Origin: Pseudomonas parakoreensis
GTDB lineage: Bacteria > Pseudomonadota > Gammaproteobacteria > Pseudomonadales > Pseudomonadaceae
Direction: 5' to 3'
Length of the DNA stretch: 64,000 nucleotides
NCBI RefSeq assembly: GCF_021602155.1
Contig: NZ_BQHY01000013.1
Location: 1-64,000, forward strand
Positions 56,108 to 64,000 of this stretch are shown here, piece by piece (position 1 is the stretch's first letter; the number at the start of each line of letters is the position of its first letter). The position numbers and the translations under genes are program-made. A model generated the notes under the pieces. That model ran no database searches, had not been told where the DNA came from, and was given only the letters and a program-made list of their open reading frames with translations.

Positions 56108-57319
56108 ATGAATGATTCGTCCGTCGGGCCACTGGCCTGGGTCAATGGCAGTGATGCCCCGGAAAAAAGCGTGGTCAATCTCGGTTTCATGGCCTTGAGC
56201 GACTGCGCCTCGGTGATCGTGGCCGCCACACAAGGCTTCGCCCAGCCTTACGGCCTGACAATCAACCTCAAGCGTCAGGCGTCCTGGGCGACCTTGCGCG
56301 ACAAACTGGTCAGCGGTGAACTGGATGTCGCCCACAGCCTGTACGGGCTGATTTACGCGGTGCATCTGGGTTTCGGTGGCGTGGCGCCGAGCGACATGGC
56401 GGTGCTGATGGGGCTGAACCAGAACGGCCAGAGCCTCAACCTGTCCCACGGTTTGCAGCAACTGGGCGTGACCAGTCCTGAAGCGCTGGATCGGCACGCG
56501 CACCAAACCCGCGCAAAACTGACCTTCGCCCAGACTTTCCCCACCGGTACCCACGCGATGTGGCTGTATTACTGGCTGGCGAGTCAGGGCATTCATCCGT
56601 TGCAGGACGTCGACAGCGTGGTGGTGCCGCCGCCGCAAATGGTCGCGCACCTGCAAGCCGGGCGCATCGATGGTTTCTGCGTCGGTGAGCCGTGGGCGGC
56701 GGCCGCCGTGCAACAGGATCTGGGGTTCACCCTGGCGACCAGCCAGAGCATCTGGCCCGATCATCCGGAGAAAGTCCTCGGCTGCACCCGCGCGTTCGTC
56801 GAGCAATACCCCAACAGCGCCCGGGCGCTGGTAATGGCGATTCTCGAGGCCAGCCGTTTCATTGAACAAAGCGCGGAAAACCGCCGCAGCACCGCGCAGT
56901 TGCTGAGCGCCCCGGAATACCTCGACGCCCCGCTGTCCTGCATCGAACCGCGTTTTCTCGGGGATTACGCCGACGGCCTCGGCAATCGCTGGCAGGACCC
57001 GCACGCCTTGCGTTTTCACGGCAACGGCGAGGTGAATTTGCCGTATCTGTCCGACGGCATGTGGTTCATGACCCAATTCCGTCGCTGGGGCCTGTTGCGC
57101 GAGGATCCCGACTACCTCGCGGTGGCCCGCCAGGTTCAGCAACTGGACATCTACCGCGAAGCCGCCACCGCCGTTGGTGTCGCCGCGTGGGGCAAGGAGA
57201 TGCGCAGCAGCCAGTTGCTCGATGGCAAAGTCTGGGACGGCAGCGATCCGGCCGCTTACGCCCGCAGTTTCAAGCTGCACGCCCTGAGCGACGCCGCTCC
57301 TCTGCTCGCCCGCCGCTGA
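56108..57319 (+). CDS. nasS: Nitrate sensor NasS (NrtA/CmpA-like, cytoplasmic)
   Basis: This 403-residue protein is related to periplasmic nitrate-binding NrtA but begins without a signal peptide (MNDSSVGPLAWVNGSDAPEK), as expected for the cytoplasmic sensor NasS. In the known system NasS holds NasT inactive until nitrate or nitrite binds. Family motifs include VNLGFMALSDCASVIVA and the RIDGFCVGEPW stretch. AAGGTGG lies before ATG 56108; an upstream frame from 55982 crosses the leader terminator and is rejected. nasT follows after 15 bases. Confidence 0.93.
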   Translation: MNDSSVGPLAWVNGSDAPEKSVVNLGFMALSDCASVIVAATQGFAQPYGLTINLKRQASWATLRDKLVSGELDVAHSLYGLIYAVHLGFGGVAPSDMAVLMGLNQNGQSLNLSHGLQQLGVTSPEALDRHAHQTRAKLTFAQTFPTGTHAMWLYYWLASQGIHPLQDVDSVVVPPPQMVAHLQAGRIDGFCVGEPWAAAAVQQDLGFTLATSQSIWPDHPEKVLGCTRAFVEQYPNSARALVMAILEASRFIEQSAENRRSTAQLLSAPEYLDAPLSCIEPRFLGDYADGLGNRWQDPHALRFHGNGEVNLPYLSDGMWFMTQFRRWGLLREDPDYLAVARQVQQLDIYREAATAVGVAAWGKEMRSSQLLDGKVWDGSDPAAYARSFKLHALSDAAPLLARR

Positions 57320-57334
57320 CAGGAGACCGCCAAT

Positions 57335-57910
57335 ATGCTGCGCATTCTGCTGATCAACGACACCGCGAAAAAAGTCGGGCGCCTGAAGGCCGCGCTGACC
57401 GAGGCGGGTTTCGAGGTCATCGATGAGTCCGGTCTGACCATCGACCTGCCAGCGCGCGTCGAAACGGTGCGCCCGGACGTGATCCTGATCGATACCGAGT
57501 CACCGGGCCGCGATGTGATGGAGCAAGTGGTGCTGGTCAGCCGCGACCAGCCCCGGCCGATCGTGATGTTCACCGACGAACACGACCCGGGGGTGATGCG
57601 TCAGGCGATCAAATCCGGGGTCAGCGCCTACATCGTCGAAGGCATCCACGCCCAGCGCCTGCAGCCGATTCTTGATGTGGCCATGGCCCGCTTCGAAAGC
57701 GATCAGGCCTTGCGCGCGCAACTGCTGGCCCGCGACCAGCAACTGGCCGAGCGCAAACGCATCGAGCTGGCCAAAGGGCTGCTGATGAAAATGAAGGACT
57801 GCAACGAAGAAGAGGCCTACACCCTGATGCGCCGCCAGGCCATGAGCCGTCAGCAGAAACTGATTCAGGTGGCGGAGCAGATCATTGCCATGAGTGAGTT
57901 GCTTGGCTGA
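57335..57910 (+). CDS. nasT: ANTAR-domain antiterminator NasT
   Basis: This 191-residue RNA-binding regulator has an N-terminal receiver-like domain in which the usual acidic pair is replaced (LLINDTAKK), with the central Asp of LIDTES kept. A C-terminal ANTAR three-helix domain follows (ERKRIELAKGLLMKMKDCNE, EEAYTLMRRQAM). When released from NasS it binds tandem hexaloop leaders and prevents termination. Three such leaders are visible in this window: upstream of nasS, the transporter and nirB. Confidence 0.95.
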   Translation: MLRILLINDTAKKVGRLKAALTEAGFEVIDESGLTIDLPARVETVRPDVILIDTESPGRDVMEQVVLVSRDQPRPIVMFTDEHDPGVMRQAIKSGVSAYIVEGIHAQRLQPILDVAMARFESDQALRAQLLARDQQLAERKRIELAKGLLMKMKDCNEEEAYTLMRRQAMSRQQKLIQVAEQIIAMSELLG

Positions 57911-57935
57911 ATTCTTTCAGAGCCCGTAAGCCCTC

Positions 57936-58000
57936 TTCGCAAGCAGGCTCGCTCCCACACTGGAAATGCATTCCCCTGTGGGAGCGAGCCTGCTCGCGAA
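57936..58000. repeat. REP pair, class D
   Basis: TTCGCAAGCAGGCTCGCTCC plus CACA is mirrored by TGTGGGAGCGAGCCTGCTCG plus CGAA, ending at 58000, just after nasT. Confidence 0.9.
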
Positions 58001-58023
58001 TCGCCGCCCCCCGTCAAGAACTG

Positions 58024-58040
58024 TTGGCACAAATCTGGCT
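58024..58040 (+). promoter_or_regulatory. Sigma-54 promoter of the nitrate transporter operon
   Basis: TTGGCACAAATCTGGCT has GG (58026-58027) and GC (58038-58039) 10 bases apart and a perfect TTGGCAC -24 half. Transcription should start near 58051, immediately before the first leader hairpin. Confidence 0.78.
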
Positions 58041-58050
58041 AAGCATTCAG

Positions 58051-58235
58051 CACAGGTAACCAACGGCGGTTGCCCCACCCACGACAAAGACGTCGCTCAC
58101 CCCGCTCGCCCCATCGGCGAACCAGGTAGCGGCGTTTTTGCGTTTTGGCCCCACAGCCCGGGGCCGGTGGTGCGGCCGTGGCGGCGCTCCACCTGCTGTG
58201 ACTCCTTTCGAGACTCTTTTCAGCTGAGGTGCGCG
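58051..58235 (+). ncRNA. Transporter leader with tandem hexaloop hairpins (NasT target)
   Basis: P1 is a 7-bp stem GGTAACC/GGTTGCC with loop AACGGC (58062-58067). P2 is CGAC/GTCG with loop AAAGAC (58086-58091). Both loops have A at position 1 and G at position 4. The 3' arm of P2 (58091-58095) is also the start of the terminator stem, so only one can form. A further GGCCCC/GGGGCC hairpin lies at 58147-58165. Confidence 0.72.
58091..58139 (+). terminator. Conditional terminator in the transporter leader
   Basis: CGTCGCT pairs with AGCGGCG (one wobble), continued by ACC/GGT after a bulged C. A small apical hairpin CGCC/GGCG completes it, and five T follow at 58135-58139. It overlaps hairpin P2. 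Confidence 0.65.
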
Positions 58236-59447
58236 ATGAATTCAAGCTTCTGGAAATCCGGCCACACCCCGACCCTGTTCGCAGCGTTCCTGTATTTCGA
58301 CCTGAGCTTCATGGTCTGGTACCTGCTCGGCCCATTGGCGGTGCAGATCGCCGCCGACCTGCACCTGAGCACCCAACAACGCGGGCTGGTGGTGGCGACG
58401 CCGATACTCGCCGGTGCGGTGCTGCGCTTTGTGATGGGCATGCTGGCCGATCGTCTGTCGCCGAAGACCGCCGGGCTGATCGGCCAGGTGATCGTGATCT
58501 GCGCGCTGTTCGGCGCGTGGAAACTCGGTATCCACAGTTATGAACAGGCGCTGCTGCTGGGACTGTTCCTCGGCATGGCCGGTGCCTCGTTTGCTGTGGC
58601 CCTGCCGCTGGCCTCGCAATGGTATCCGCCACAACATCAAGGCAAGGCGATGGGCATCGCTGGCGCCGGTAACTCCGGCACCGTGTTCGCCGCGCTGATC
58701 GCCCCGGTGCTGGCCGCGTCGTTCGGCTGGAGCAACGTGTTCGGTTTCGCCCTGATTCCGTTGATCCTGACGCTGGTGCTGTTCGCCTGGCTGGCGAAAA
58801 ACGCCCCGCAGCGGCCCAAGGCCAAAGCCATGGCCGACTACTTCAAGGCCCTCGGCGACCGCGACAGTTGGTGGTTCATGTTTTTCTACAGTGTGACCTT
58901 CGGCGGCTTCATCGGCCTGGCCAGCGCCCTGCCCGGCTACTTTAACGATCAGTACGGCCTGAGCCCGGTGACCGCCGGTTACTACACCGCGGCCTGCGTG
59001 TTCGGTGGCAGCCTGATGCGCCCGCTGGGTGGTGCGCTGGCGGATCGTTTCGGCGGCATCCGCACCTTGCTGGCGATGTACACCGTGGCGGCGATCTGCA
59101 TCGCCGCCGTCGGTTTCAACCTGCCCAGTTCCTACGCCGCCCTGGCGCTATTCGTCTGCACCATGCTCGGGCTCGGCGCCGGCAATGGCGCGGTGTTCCA
59201 GTTGGTGCCGCAACGCTTCCGTCTGGAGATCGGCGTGATGACCGGACTGATCGGCATGGCCGGTGGCATTGGCGGCTTTGCCCTGGCGGCCGGCATGGGC
59301 GCGATCAAGCAAAGCACCGGCAGCTATCAACTGGCGCTGTGGTTGTTCGCCAGCCTCGGCGTGTTGGCGTGGTTCGGCCTGCACGGGGTCAAGCGGCGCT
59401 GGAGAACCACCTGGGGTTCGGCGGCGGTCACTGCTGCACGCGTGTGA
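58236..59447 (+). CDS. nasA: Nitrate/nitrite transporter, MFS NarK/NasA family
   Basis: This 403-residue inner-membrane transporter has about 12 segments. NarK-family nitrate signatures are GLFLGMAGASFAVALPLASQW in pieces near residue 110 and a matching GLGAGNGAVFQLVPQRF near 310, plus GIAGAGNSGTV. It imports nitrate for assimilation. GAGGTGCGCG precedes the ATG. Expression is predicted to need sigma-54 and NasT antitermination. The kinase gene follows after seven bases. The symbol nasA is used as in P. aeruginosa; elsewhere it denotes nitrate reductase. Confidence 0.92.
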   Translation: MNSSFWKSGHTPTLFAAFLYFDLSFMVWYLLGPLAVQIAADLHLSTQQRGLVVATPILAGAVLRFVMGMLADRLSPKTAGLIGQVIVICALFGAWKLGIHSYEQALLLGLFLGMAGASFAVALPLASQWYPPQHQGKAMGIAGAGNSGTVFAALIAPVLAASFGWSNVFGFALIPLILTLVLFAWLAKNAPQRPKAKAMADYFKALGDRDSWWFMFFYSVTFGGFIGLASALPGYFNDQYGLSPVTAGYYTAACVFGGSLMRPLGGALADRFGGIRTLLAMYTVAAICIAAVGFNLPSSYAALALFVCTMLGLGAGNGAVFQLVPQRFRLEIGVMTGLIGMAGGIGGFALAAGMGAIKQSTGSYQLALWLFASLGVLAWFGLHGVKRRWRTTWGSAAVTAARV

Positions 59448-59454
59448 GGCGGCA

Positions 59455-61125
59455 ATGCCCCTGCAACTGAGCTTTGCCCAGGCCAGCGCCACCGGCCCGC
59501 GCGCGGAAAACCAGGACGCCCTGCGCCTGGTGACACCCGCCCCGGCGCTGGCCGCGAGCAAAGGCTATCTGGTCGCCATTGCCGATGGGGTCAGCCAGTG
59601 CGCCGACGGCGGCCTGGCCGCACGCTCAACCCTGCAAGCACTGGCGCTGGACTACTACGCCACGCCGCAAACCTGGAGCGTGGCCCAGGCACTGGATCGC
59701 CTGCTGCTCGCACAAAACCGCTGGTTACAGGCCAACGGCGGCGGACAGCCACTGCTCACCACCGTCAGCGCGCTCATCCTGCGCGGCCAGCGTTTCACCC
59801 TGGCCCACGTCGGCGATTGCCGGGTCTATCGCTGGCACGCCGACGCTTTGCAGCGGATTTCGCAGGACCATGTCTGGGAGCAGCCGGGCATGCAGCGCGT
59901 GCTCAAGCGTGCGCTGGGGCTGGATCAGCATCTGGTGCTGGACTTTCTCGACGGCGAATTGCGCGAGGGTGAATGCTTCGTGCTGGTCAGCGACGGCGTG
60001 TGGTCGACTGTGGGCGATACCGCGATTGCAGCGATCCTGCGCGATCAACCGGATCTCGACAGCGCCGCACACACGCTGGTCAACGCCGCGCATCTGGCCG
60101 GCAGCCAGGACAACGCCAGTGCTCTGCTGGTGCGGGTCGATGCGCTGGGTGAAGCGAGTATTGGCGACGCGCTGATCCATTTGCAGCAATGGCCACTGCC
60201 GCCAGCGTTGAAAACCGCGCAGATGTTCGAAGGCTGGCAGGTGCAGGGCGTTGTCGCCCAGAGCCAGCAATCGCTGCTGTATCGCGTGCTGGACGGGCAA
60301 GGTCGGAGCTGGTTGTTGAAAACCCTGCCGCCACGGCTGGCCGATGATCCACAGGCCGGGCAAGCCTTGTTGTCGGAAGAATGGTTCCTCAGGCGTGTCG
60401 CCGGGCGGCATTTTCCTGAAGTCCACAGCGGCACGCAGCGTCAGCATTTGTACTACGTGATGCGCGAATATTCCGGGATGACCCTGGCGCGGCTGTTTCA
60501 ACACAGCAGCCCGTTACCGTTGGCACAGTGGCAGGACATTGCCGAGCGTCTGCTGCGGGCGGTGGGCCTGCTGCATCGACGGCAGATTCTGCACCGCGAC
60601 ATCAAACCGGAGAATCTGCACCTGGGCGACGATGGCGAGTTGCGCCTGCTGGATTTCGGTCTGGCGTATTGCCCCGGCCTGTCCGAAGACGCACCGTCAA
60701 CGCTGCCGGGAACCCCGAGTTATATCGCCCCGGAAGCGTTTCGCGGCGAGCCACCGAGTGCGCAACAGGATCTGTACGCGGTGGGCGTGACCTTGTATTT
60801 CCTGCTCACGGGGCATTTTCCCTATGGCGAAATCGAAGCCTTTCAACGGCCGCGCTTCGGTGTGCCGGTGAGTGCCGGTCGCTACCGCCCGGACGTGCCG
60901 GAATGGCTTGCGCAGAGTCTGGAGCGAGGCGTGGCTGCCGATCCGCAACAGCGCTTTGAAACGGCTGAAGAATGGTTGCTGGTGCTGGAGCAAGGCGAAC
61001 GACGCAGTTTGAGTGTGCGGCCCAGGCCTTTATTGGAGCGCGAGCCGTTGAAGGTCTGGCGGACGGTGGCGTTGCTGGCCCTGCTGGGGAATCTGGTGCT
61101 GCTGGTTGTGTTGTTTCACGGCTGA
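59455..61125 (+). CDS. Fused PP2C phosphatase / Ser-Thr protein kinase of the nitrate locus
   Basis: This 556-residue protein joins two opposing activities. Residues 1-230 form a PP2C-type phosphatase (AENQDALRL, IADGVSQCADGG, HVGDCRVYRW, LVSDGVWSTVGD, QDNASALLVRV). Residues about 265-525 form a Hanks kinase (HRDIKPENLHL near 381, LLDFGLAY near 401, GTPSYIAPEAF near 420). A C-terminal membrane anchor (VALLALLGNLVLLVVLF) ends the chain. P. aeruginosa has a similar gene at the same place. Substrates are unknown. It is cotranscribed with the transporter, so it is presumably tied to nitrate assimilation. Confidence 0.93.
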   Translation: MPLQLSFAQASATGPRAENQDALRLVTPAPALAASKGYLVAIADGVSQCADGGLAARSTLQALALDYYATPQTWSVAQALDRLLLAQNRWLQANGGGQPLLTTVSALILRGQRFTLAHVGDCRVYRWHADALQRISQDHVWEQPGMQRVLKRALGLDQHLVLDFLDGELREGECFVLVSDGVWSTVGDTAIAAILRDQPDLDSAAHTLVNAAHLAGSQDNASALLVRVDALGEASIGDALIHLQQWPLPPALKTAQMFEGWQVQGVVAQSQQSLLYRVLDGQGRSWLLKTLPPRLADDPQAGQALLSEEWFLRRVAGRHFPEVHSGTQRQHLYYVMREYSGMTLARLFQHSSPLPLAQWQDIAERLLRAVGLLHRRQILHRDIKPENLHLGDDGELRLLDFGLAYCPGLSEDAPSTLPGTPSYIAPEAFRGEPPSAQQDLYAVGVTLYFLLTGHFPYGEIEAFQRPRFGVPVSAGRYRPDVPEWLAQSLERGVAADPQQRFETAEEWLLVLEQGERRSLSVRPRPLLEREPLKVWRTVALLALLGNLVLLVVLFHG

Positions 61126-61140
61126 GACCGCGTCGCGTCA

Positions 61141-61216
61141 TTCGCGAACAGGCTCGCTCCCACAGGTTTTTTGTGAACGACACCGATCCACTGTGGGAGC
61201 GAGCCTGTTCGCGAAG
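61141..61216. repeat. REP pair, class D
   Basis: TTCGCGAACAGGCTCGCTCC plus CACAG is mirrored by CTGTGGGAGCGAGCCTGTTC plus GCGAA, ending at 61216, between the kinase gene and the nirB promoter. Confidence 0.9.
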
Positions 61217-61341
61217 AGGCCAGCCCAATCACAGCAATTCTGTCTGCCTGAATGCCCCGCGAACGAGCAACCCGCGTCGATTCGGTGCAAAAAATCCCCG
61301 TCTATAACCGCTTTCGCCCAATAAACACGCCACTCTCCCAC

Positions 61342-61358
61342 TTGGCACAACCACTGCA
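61342..61358 (+). promoter_or_regulatory. Sigma-54 promoter of nirB
   Basis: TTGGCACAACCACTGCA has GG (61344-61345) and GC (61356-61357) 10 bases apart. Transcription should start near 61369. A GGTGCA half-site at 61284-61289 upstream could be part of an NtrC site, but this is weak. Confidence 0.8.
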
Positions 61359-61368
61359 TTACCCGTTT

Positions 61369-61545
61369 CACCATACATAAAGCCCAACCTTCAACGACGA
61401 AGGTTGCGCTTCCCGAGAGAACGGGACCAGGACAAAGGCGTCCTCGCTAGGCAACTAGCGGGACGCCTTTTTTTGTTTGCGCAACTTTTGTCGAGCACGG
61501 CCTGACTGCCCACAAGAGGCCAGCCACCGCTCCCCGGAGAACCTG
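61369..61545 (+). ncRNA. nirB leader with three hexaloop hairpins (NalA-like, NasT target)
   Basis: Three hairpins each carry a six-base loop with A1 and G4: CAACCTTC/GAAGGTTG with AACGAC (61385-61406), TCCCG/CGGGA with AGAGAA (61411-61426) and AGGAC/GTCCT with AAAGGC (61429-61444). The last overlaps the terminator arm and so competes with it. This corresponds to the P. aeruginosa nirBD leader RNA NalA, where antitermination has been described. The extra hairpin is unusual for a motif usually described as paired. Confidence 0.8.
61434..61474 (+). terminator. Conditional terminator in the nirB leader
   Basis: AAAGGCGTCC and GGACGCCTTT form a perfect 10-bp stem, extended by CGCTAG/CTAGCG with a GCAA tetraloop and one bulged T. 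It is followed by a T run to 61474. This is the strongest hairpin in the region. Confidence 0.95.
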
Positions 61546-63999
61546 ATGAAAAAACTCAAACTGGTGATGATCGGCAATGGCATGGCCGGGGTTCGCACCC
61601 TGGAAGAACTGCTCAAGCTGAGCAAAGAGCTGTACGACATCACGGTCTTCGGTGCCGAACCGCACACCAACTACAACCGCATCCTGCTGTCGCCGGTGCT
61701 GGCCGGTGAACAGACCTTCGAAGAGATCGTGCTCAACGACCTCGACTGGTACCTGGAAAACCACATCAAGTTGCTGCTCAACCGCAAGGTGGTGCAGATC
61801 GACCGGGTCAAACGCCGGGTGATCGCCGAAGACGGCACTGAAGCCGAATATGATCGCCTGCTGATTGCCACCGGCTCGACACCGTTCATCCTGCCGATCC
61901 CGGGCAATGACTTGCAGGGGGTGATCGGCTACCGCGACATCGCCGACACCCAGGCCATGATCGACACCGCCAGAACCCACAAGCACGCGGTGGTCATCGG
62001 CGGCGGCCTGCTCGGCCTCGAAGCCGCCAACGGCCTGATGCTGCGCGGCATGCACGTCACGGTGGTGCACATCGGCGAATGGCTGCTGGAGCGGCAACTG
62101 GACAAGACCAGCGGGCAACTGCTGCAAAGCGCCCTCGAAGCCCGTGGCCTGCACTTTCGTCTGTGCGAGCAGACCCAGGCCCTGCACGACGCGGGCAATG
62201 GCCGGGTCGGCTCGGTGCAGTTCAAGAACGGCGAGATCATCCCTGCCGATCTGGTAGTGATGGCGGCCGGCATCCGCCCCAACACCGAACTGGCGGAACG
62301 CGCCGGCATCCCGTGCAATCGCGGGATTCTGGTCAACGACACCCTGCAAACCTACGATCCGCGCATCTATGCCATTGGCGAGTGCGCCAGCCATCGCGGC
62401 ATCGCGTATGGCCTGGTGGCGCCGCTGTTCGAACAGGCCAAGGTGTGCGCCAACCATCTCGCGCAACTGGGTTTCGCCCGGTATCAGGGTTCGGTCACCT
62501 CGACCAAATTGAAAGTCACCGGCATCGACCTGTTTTCCGCCGGCGATTTCATGGGCGGCGAAGGCACCGAAACCATCACCCTCTCCGACCCGATCGGAGG
62601 CGTGTACAAAAAACTGGTGATCAAGGATGACGTGCTGGTCGGCGCCTGTCTGTACGGCGATACGGCAGATGGCGGTTGGTATTTCCGACAGATTCGTGAG
62701 AATCACGCCATCGGCGAGATCCGCGATCACCTGATGTTTGGTGAAAATTCTATCGGCGACGTAGGACATCAGGGCCAGGACAAAGCCATGACCATGGCCG
62801 ACACCGCCGAAGTCTGCGGCTGCAATGGCGTGTGCAAGGGCACCATCGTCAAGGCGATTCAGGAACACGGTCTGTTCAGCGTCGATGAAGTGAAGAAGCA
62901 CACCAAAGCTGCAAGCTCGTGCGGCTCCTGCGCCGGGCTGGTCGAGCAGATCCTGATCAACACCGTCGGCGGCGCGGCGGACGTCAAACCGAAAAGCGAA
63001 AAAGCCATCTGTGGTTGCAGCGACCTCAACCACGGACAGATCCGCCAGGCGATCCGCGAACAGCATCTGCTGACCATCGCCGGCACCATGAGCTACCTCA
63101 ACTGGCGCACCCCGAATGGCTGCGCCACCTGCCGTCCGGCGCTGAACTACTACCTGATTTCCACCTGGCCCGGCGAAGCCAAAGACGATCCGCAATCGCG
63201 CCTGATCAACGAACGTGCCCACGCCAACATTCAGAAGGACGGCACCTATTCGGTGGTGCCACGGATGTGGGGCGGCGTGACCAACCCTTCGGAACTGCGC
63301 CGGATTGCCGACGTGGCGGACAAATACAACGTACCCATGGTCAAGGTCACCGGCGGTCAGCGCATCGACCTGCTGGGGATCAAGAAACAGGACTTGCCCG
63401 GCGTCTGGAAGGACCTCGACATGCCCTCCGGCCACGCCTACGGCAAATCCATCCGCACCGTGAAAACCTGCGTCGGCAGCGAGTTCTGCCGTTTCGGCAC
63501 GCAGAATTCGACGCAGCTGGGCATCGAGCTGGAACACGACCTCTTCAACATGTGGTCACCGCACAAAGTGAAACTCGCTGTCTCCGGGTGCCCACGCAAC
63601 TGCTCGGAAGCGGGGATCAAGGACGTAGGAATCATCGGCGTCGACTCCGGTTGGGAGATGTACATCGGCGGCAACGGCGGGATCAAGACCGAAGTCGCCG
63701 AGTTCTTCGTCAAGCTGAAAACCGCCGAGGAAGTCCGCGAATACAACGGCGCGTTTCTGCAGCTGTACCGCGAAGAAGCCTTCTACCTCGAACGTACCGT
63801 GCACTACCTGCAACGGGTCGGCATGGAGCACATCAAGAAAGCCGTGCTGGAAGACCCCGAGCGTCGCAAGGCCCTGAATGAGCGCCTGCAGTTCTCCCTG
63901 TCGTTCGAACAAGACCCGTGGAAAGAGCGCCTCGCGCAGCCGCAACTGAAGAAAGAATTCGACGTGATCCCCGTGAAAAACCTGGAGGTGTCGGCATGA
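61546..63999 (+). CDS. nirB: Assimilatory nitrite reductase large subunit NirB
   Basis: This is a cytoplasmic NAD(P)H-dependent siroheme enzyme reducing nitrite to ammonium. The 817-residue protein has an N-terminal FAD/NAD fold (GNGMAGVRTLEEL, VVIGGGLLGLEAANGL), a BFD-like [2Fe-2S] region (CGCNGVCKGT near 424, CGSCAGL near 459) and the siroheme/[4Fe-4S] cysteines TCVGSEFCRFG (about 642) and SGCPRNCSEAG (about 681). MKKLKLVMIG is the start; an upstream frame to 61477 lies in the leader. Its stop overlaps the next ATG. Confidence 0.96.
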   Translation: MKKLKLVMIGNGMAGVRTLEELLKLSKELYDITVFGAEPHTNYNRILLSPVLAGEQTFEEIVLNDLDWYLENHIKLLLNRKVVQIDRVKRRVIAEDGTEAEYDRLLIATGSTPFILPIPGNDLQGVIGYRDIADTQAMIDTARTHKHAVVIGGGLLGLEAANGLMLRGMHVTVVHIGEWLLERQLDKTSGQLLQSALEARGLHFRLCEQTQALHDAGNGRVGSVQFKNGEIIPADLVVMAAGIRPNTELAERAGIPCNRGILVNDTLQTYDPRIYAIGECASHRGIAYGLVAPLFEQAKVCANHLAQLGFARYQGSVTSTKLKVTGIDLFSAGDFMGGEGTETITLSDPIGGVYKKLVIKDDVLVGACLYGDTADGGWYFRQIRENHAIGEIRDHLMFGENSIGDVGHQGQDKAMTMADTAEVCGCNGVCKGTIVKAIQEHGLFSVDEVKKHTKAASSCGSCAGLVEQILINTVGGAADVKPKSEKAICGCSDLNHGQIRQAIREQHLLTIAGTMSYLNWRTPNGCATCRPALNYYLISTWPGEAKDDPQSRLINERAHANIQKDGTYSVVPRMWGGVTNPSELRRIADVADKYNVPMVKVTGGQRIDLLGIKKQDLPGVWKDLDMPSGHAYGKSIRTVKTCVGSEFCRFGTQNSTQLGIELEHDLFNMWSPHKVKLAVSGCPRNCSEAGIKDVGIIGVDSGWEMYIGGNGGIKTEVAEFFVKLKTAEEVREYNGAFLQLYREEAFYLERTVHYLQRVGMEHIKKAVLEDPERRKALNERLQFSLSFEQDPWKERLAQPQLKKEFDVIPVKNLEVSA

Positions 64000-64000
64000 A
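63996..64000 (+). CDS. nirD: First bases of the next gene, probably nirD
   Basis: ATGAA begins four bases before the end of nirB (ATGA overlap), with CTGGAGGTG just upstream as a ribosome site. In pseudomonads nirB is followed by nirD, the small nitrite reductase subunit. Only the start is in the window. Confidence 0.5.

Overview
This is a chromosomal window from a Pseudomonas of the P. fluorescens group. The gene order matches the conserved Pseudomonas block cco2-cco1-ccoGHIS-hemN-anr-apt ... recR-ybaB-dnaX ... ligA-zipA-smc-xdhABC-guaD, and gene ends carry several families of short palindromic REP-type repeats typical of that group. Coding sequence is GC-rich with long shadow ORFs. No rRNA, tRNA, insertion sequence, prophage or CRISPR array was seen.

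Regions. (1) 1-525: repeats and a long interspersed repeat-like element. (2) 526-16208: an alpha/beta hydrolase, two complete tandem cbb3 cytochrome oxidase operons (ccoNOQP twice), an AT-richer accessory insert (phosphoesterase, small unknown protein, Phd/VapC-type toxin-antitoxin pair), then the assembly genes ccoGHIS and a TauE/SafE-like membrane protein. (3) 16455-19358: hemN, the oxygen sensor anr, and apt. ANR boxes (TTGAT-N4-ATCAA) lie upstream of the first cco operon, ccoG and hemN, so the low-oxygen regulator and its targets sit in one window. (4) 19446-25291: acyl-CoA dehydrogenase, recR, an oxidoreductase, ybaB, dnaX. (5) 25435-29810: periplasmic binding protein, an orphan superfamily-1 helicase, 4.5S RNA, a zinc metallopeptidase. 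(6) 29982-37829: ligA, zipA, smc, a GntR regulator with an in-frame 33-bp tandem duplication. (7) 38097-46756: purine catabolism xdhABC-guaD, a second GntR regulator and a BenE-type transporter. (8) 46885-55885: yggL, PBP4-type dacB, a CHASE-PAS-GGDEF diguanylate cyclase, rlmKL, rmf with a strongly structured leader, pyrD. (9) 55975-64000: nitrate assimilation genes nasS, nasT, a nitrate transporter, a fused PP2C-phosphatase/Ser-Thr kinase, nirB and the first bases of nirD.

The most striking regulatory structure is in region 9. Three separate transcription units (nasST, the transporter with the kinase, and nirB) each begin with a sigma-54 -24/-12 promoter. Each promoter is followed by a leader with tandem hexanucleotide-loop hairpins (A at loop position 1, G at position 4) and an intrinsic terminator that overlaps the last hairpin. 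This is the architecture expected for antitermination by NasT, the ANTAR protein encoded within the same cluster. The nirB leader appears to hold three such hairpins rather than two, and nasST appears to control itself by the same mechanism.
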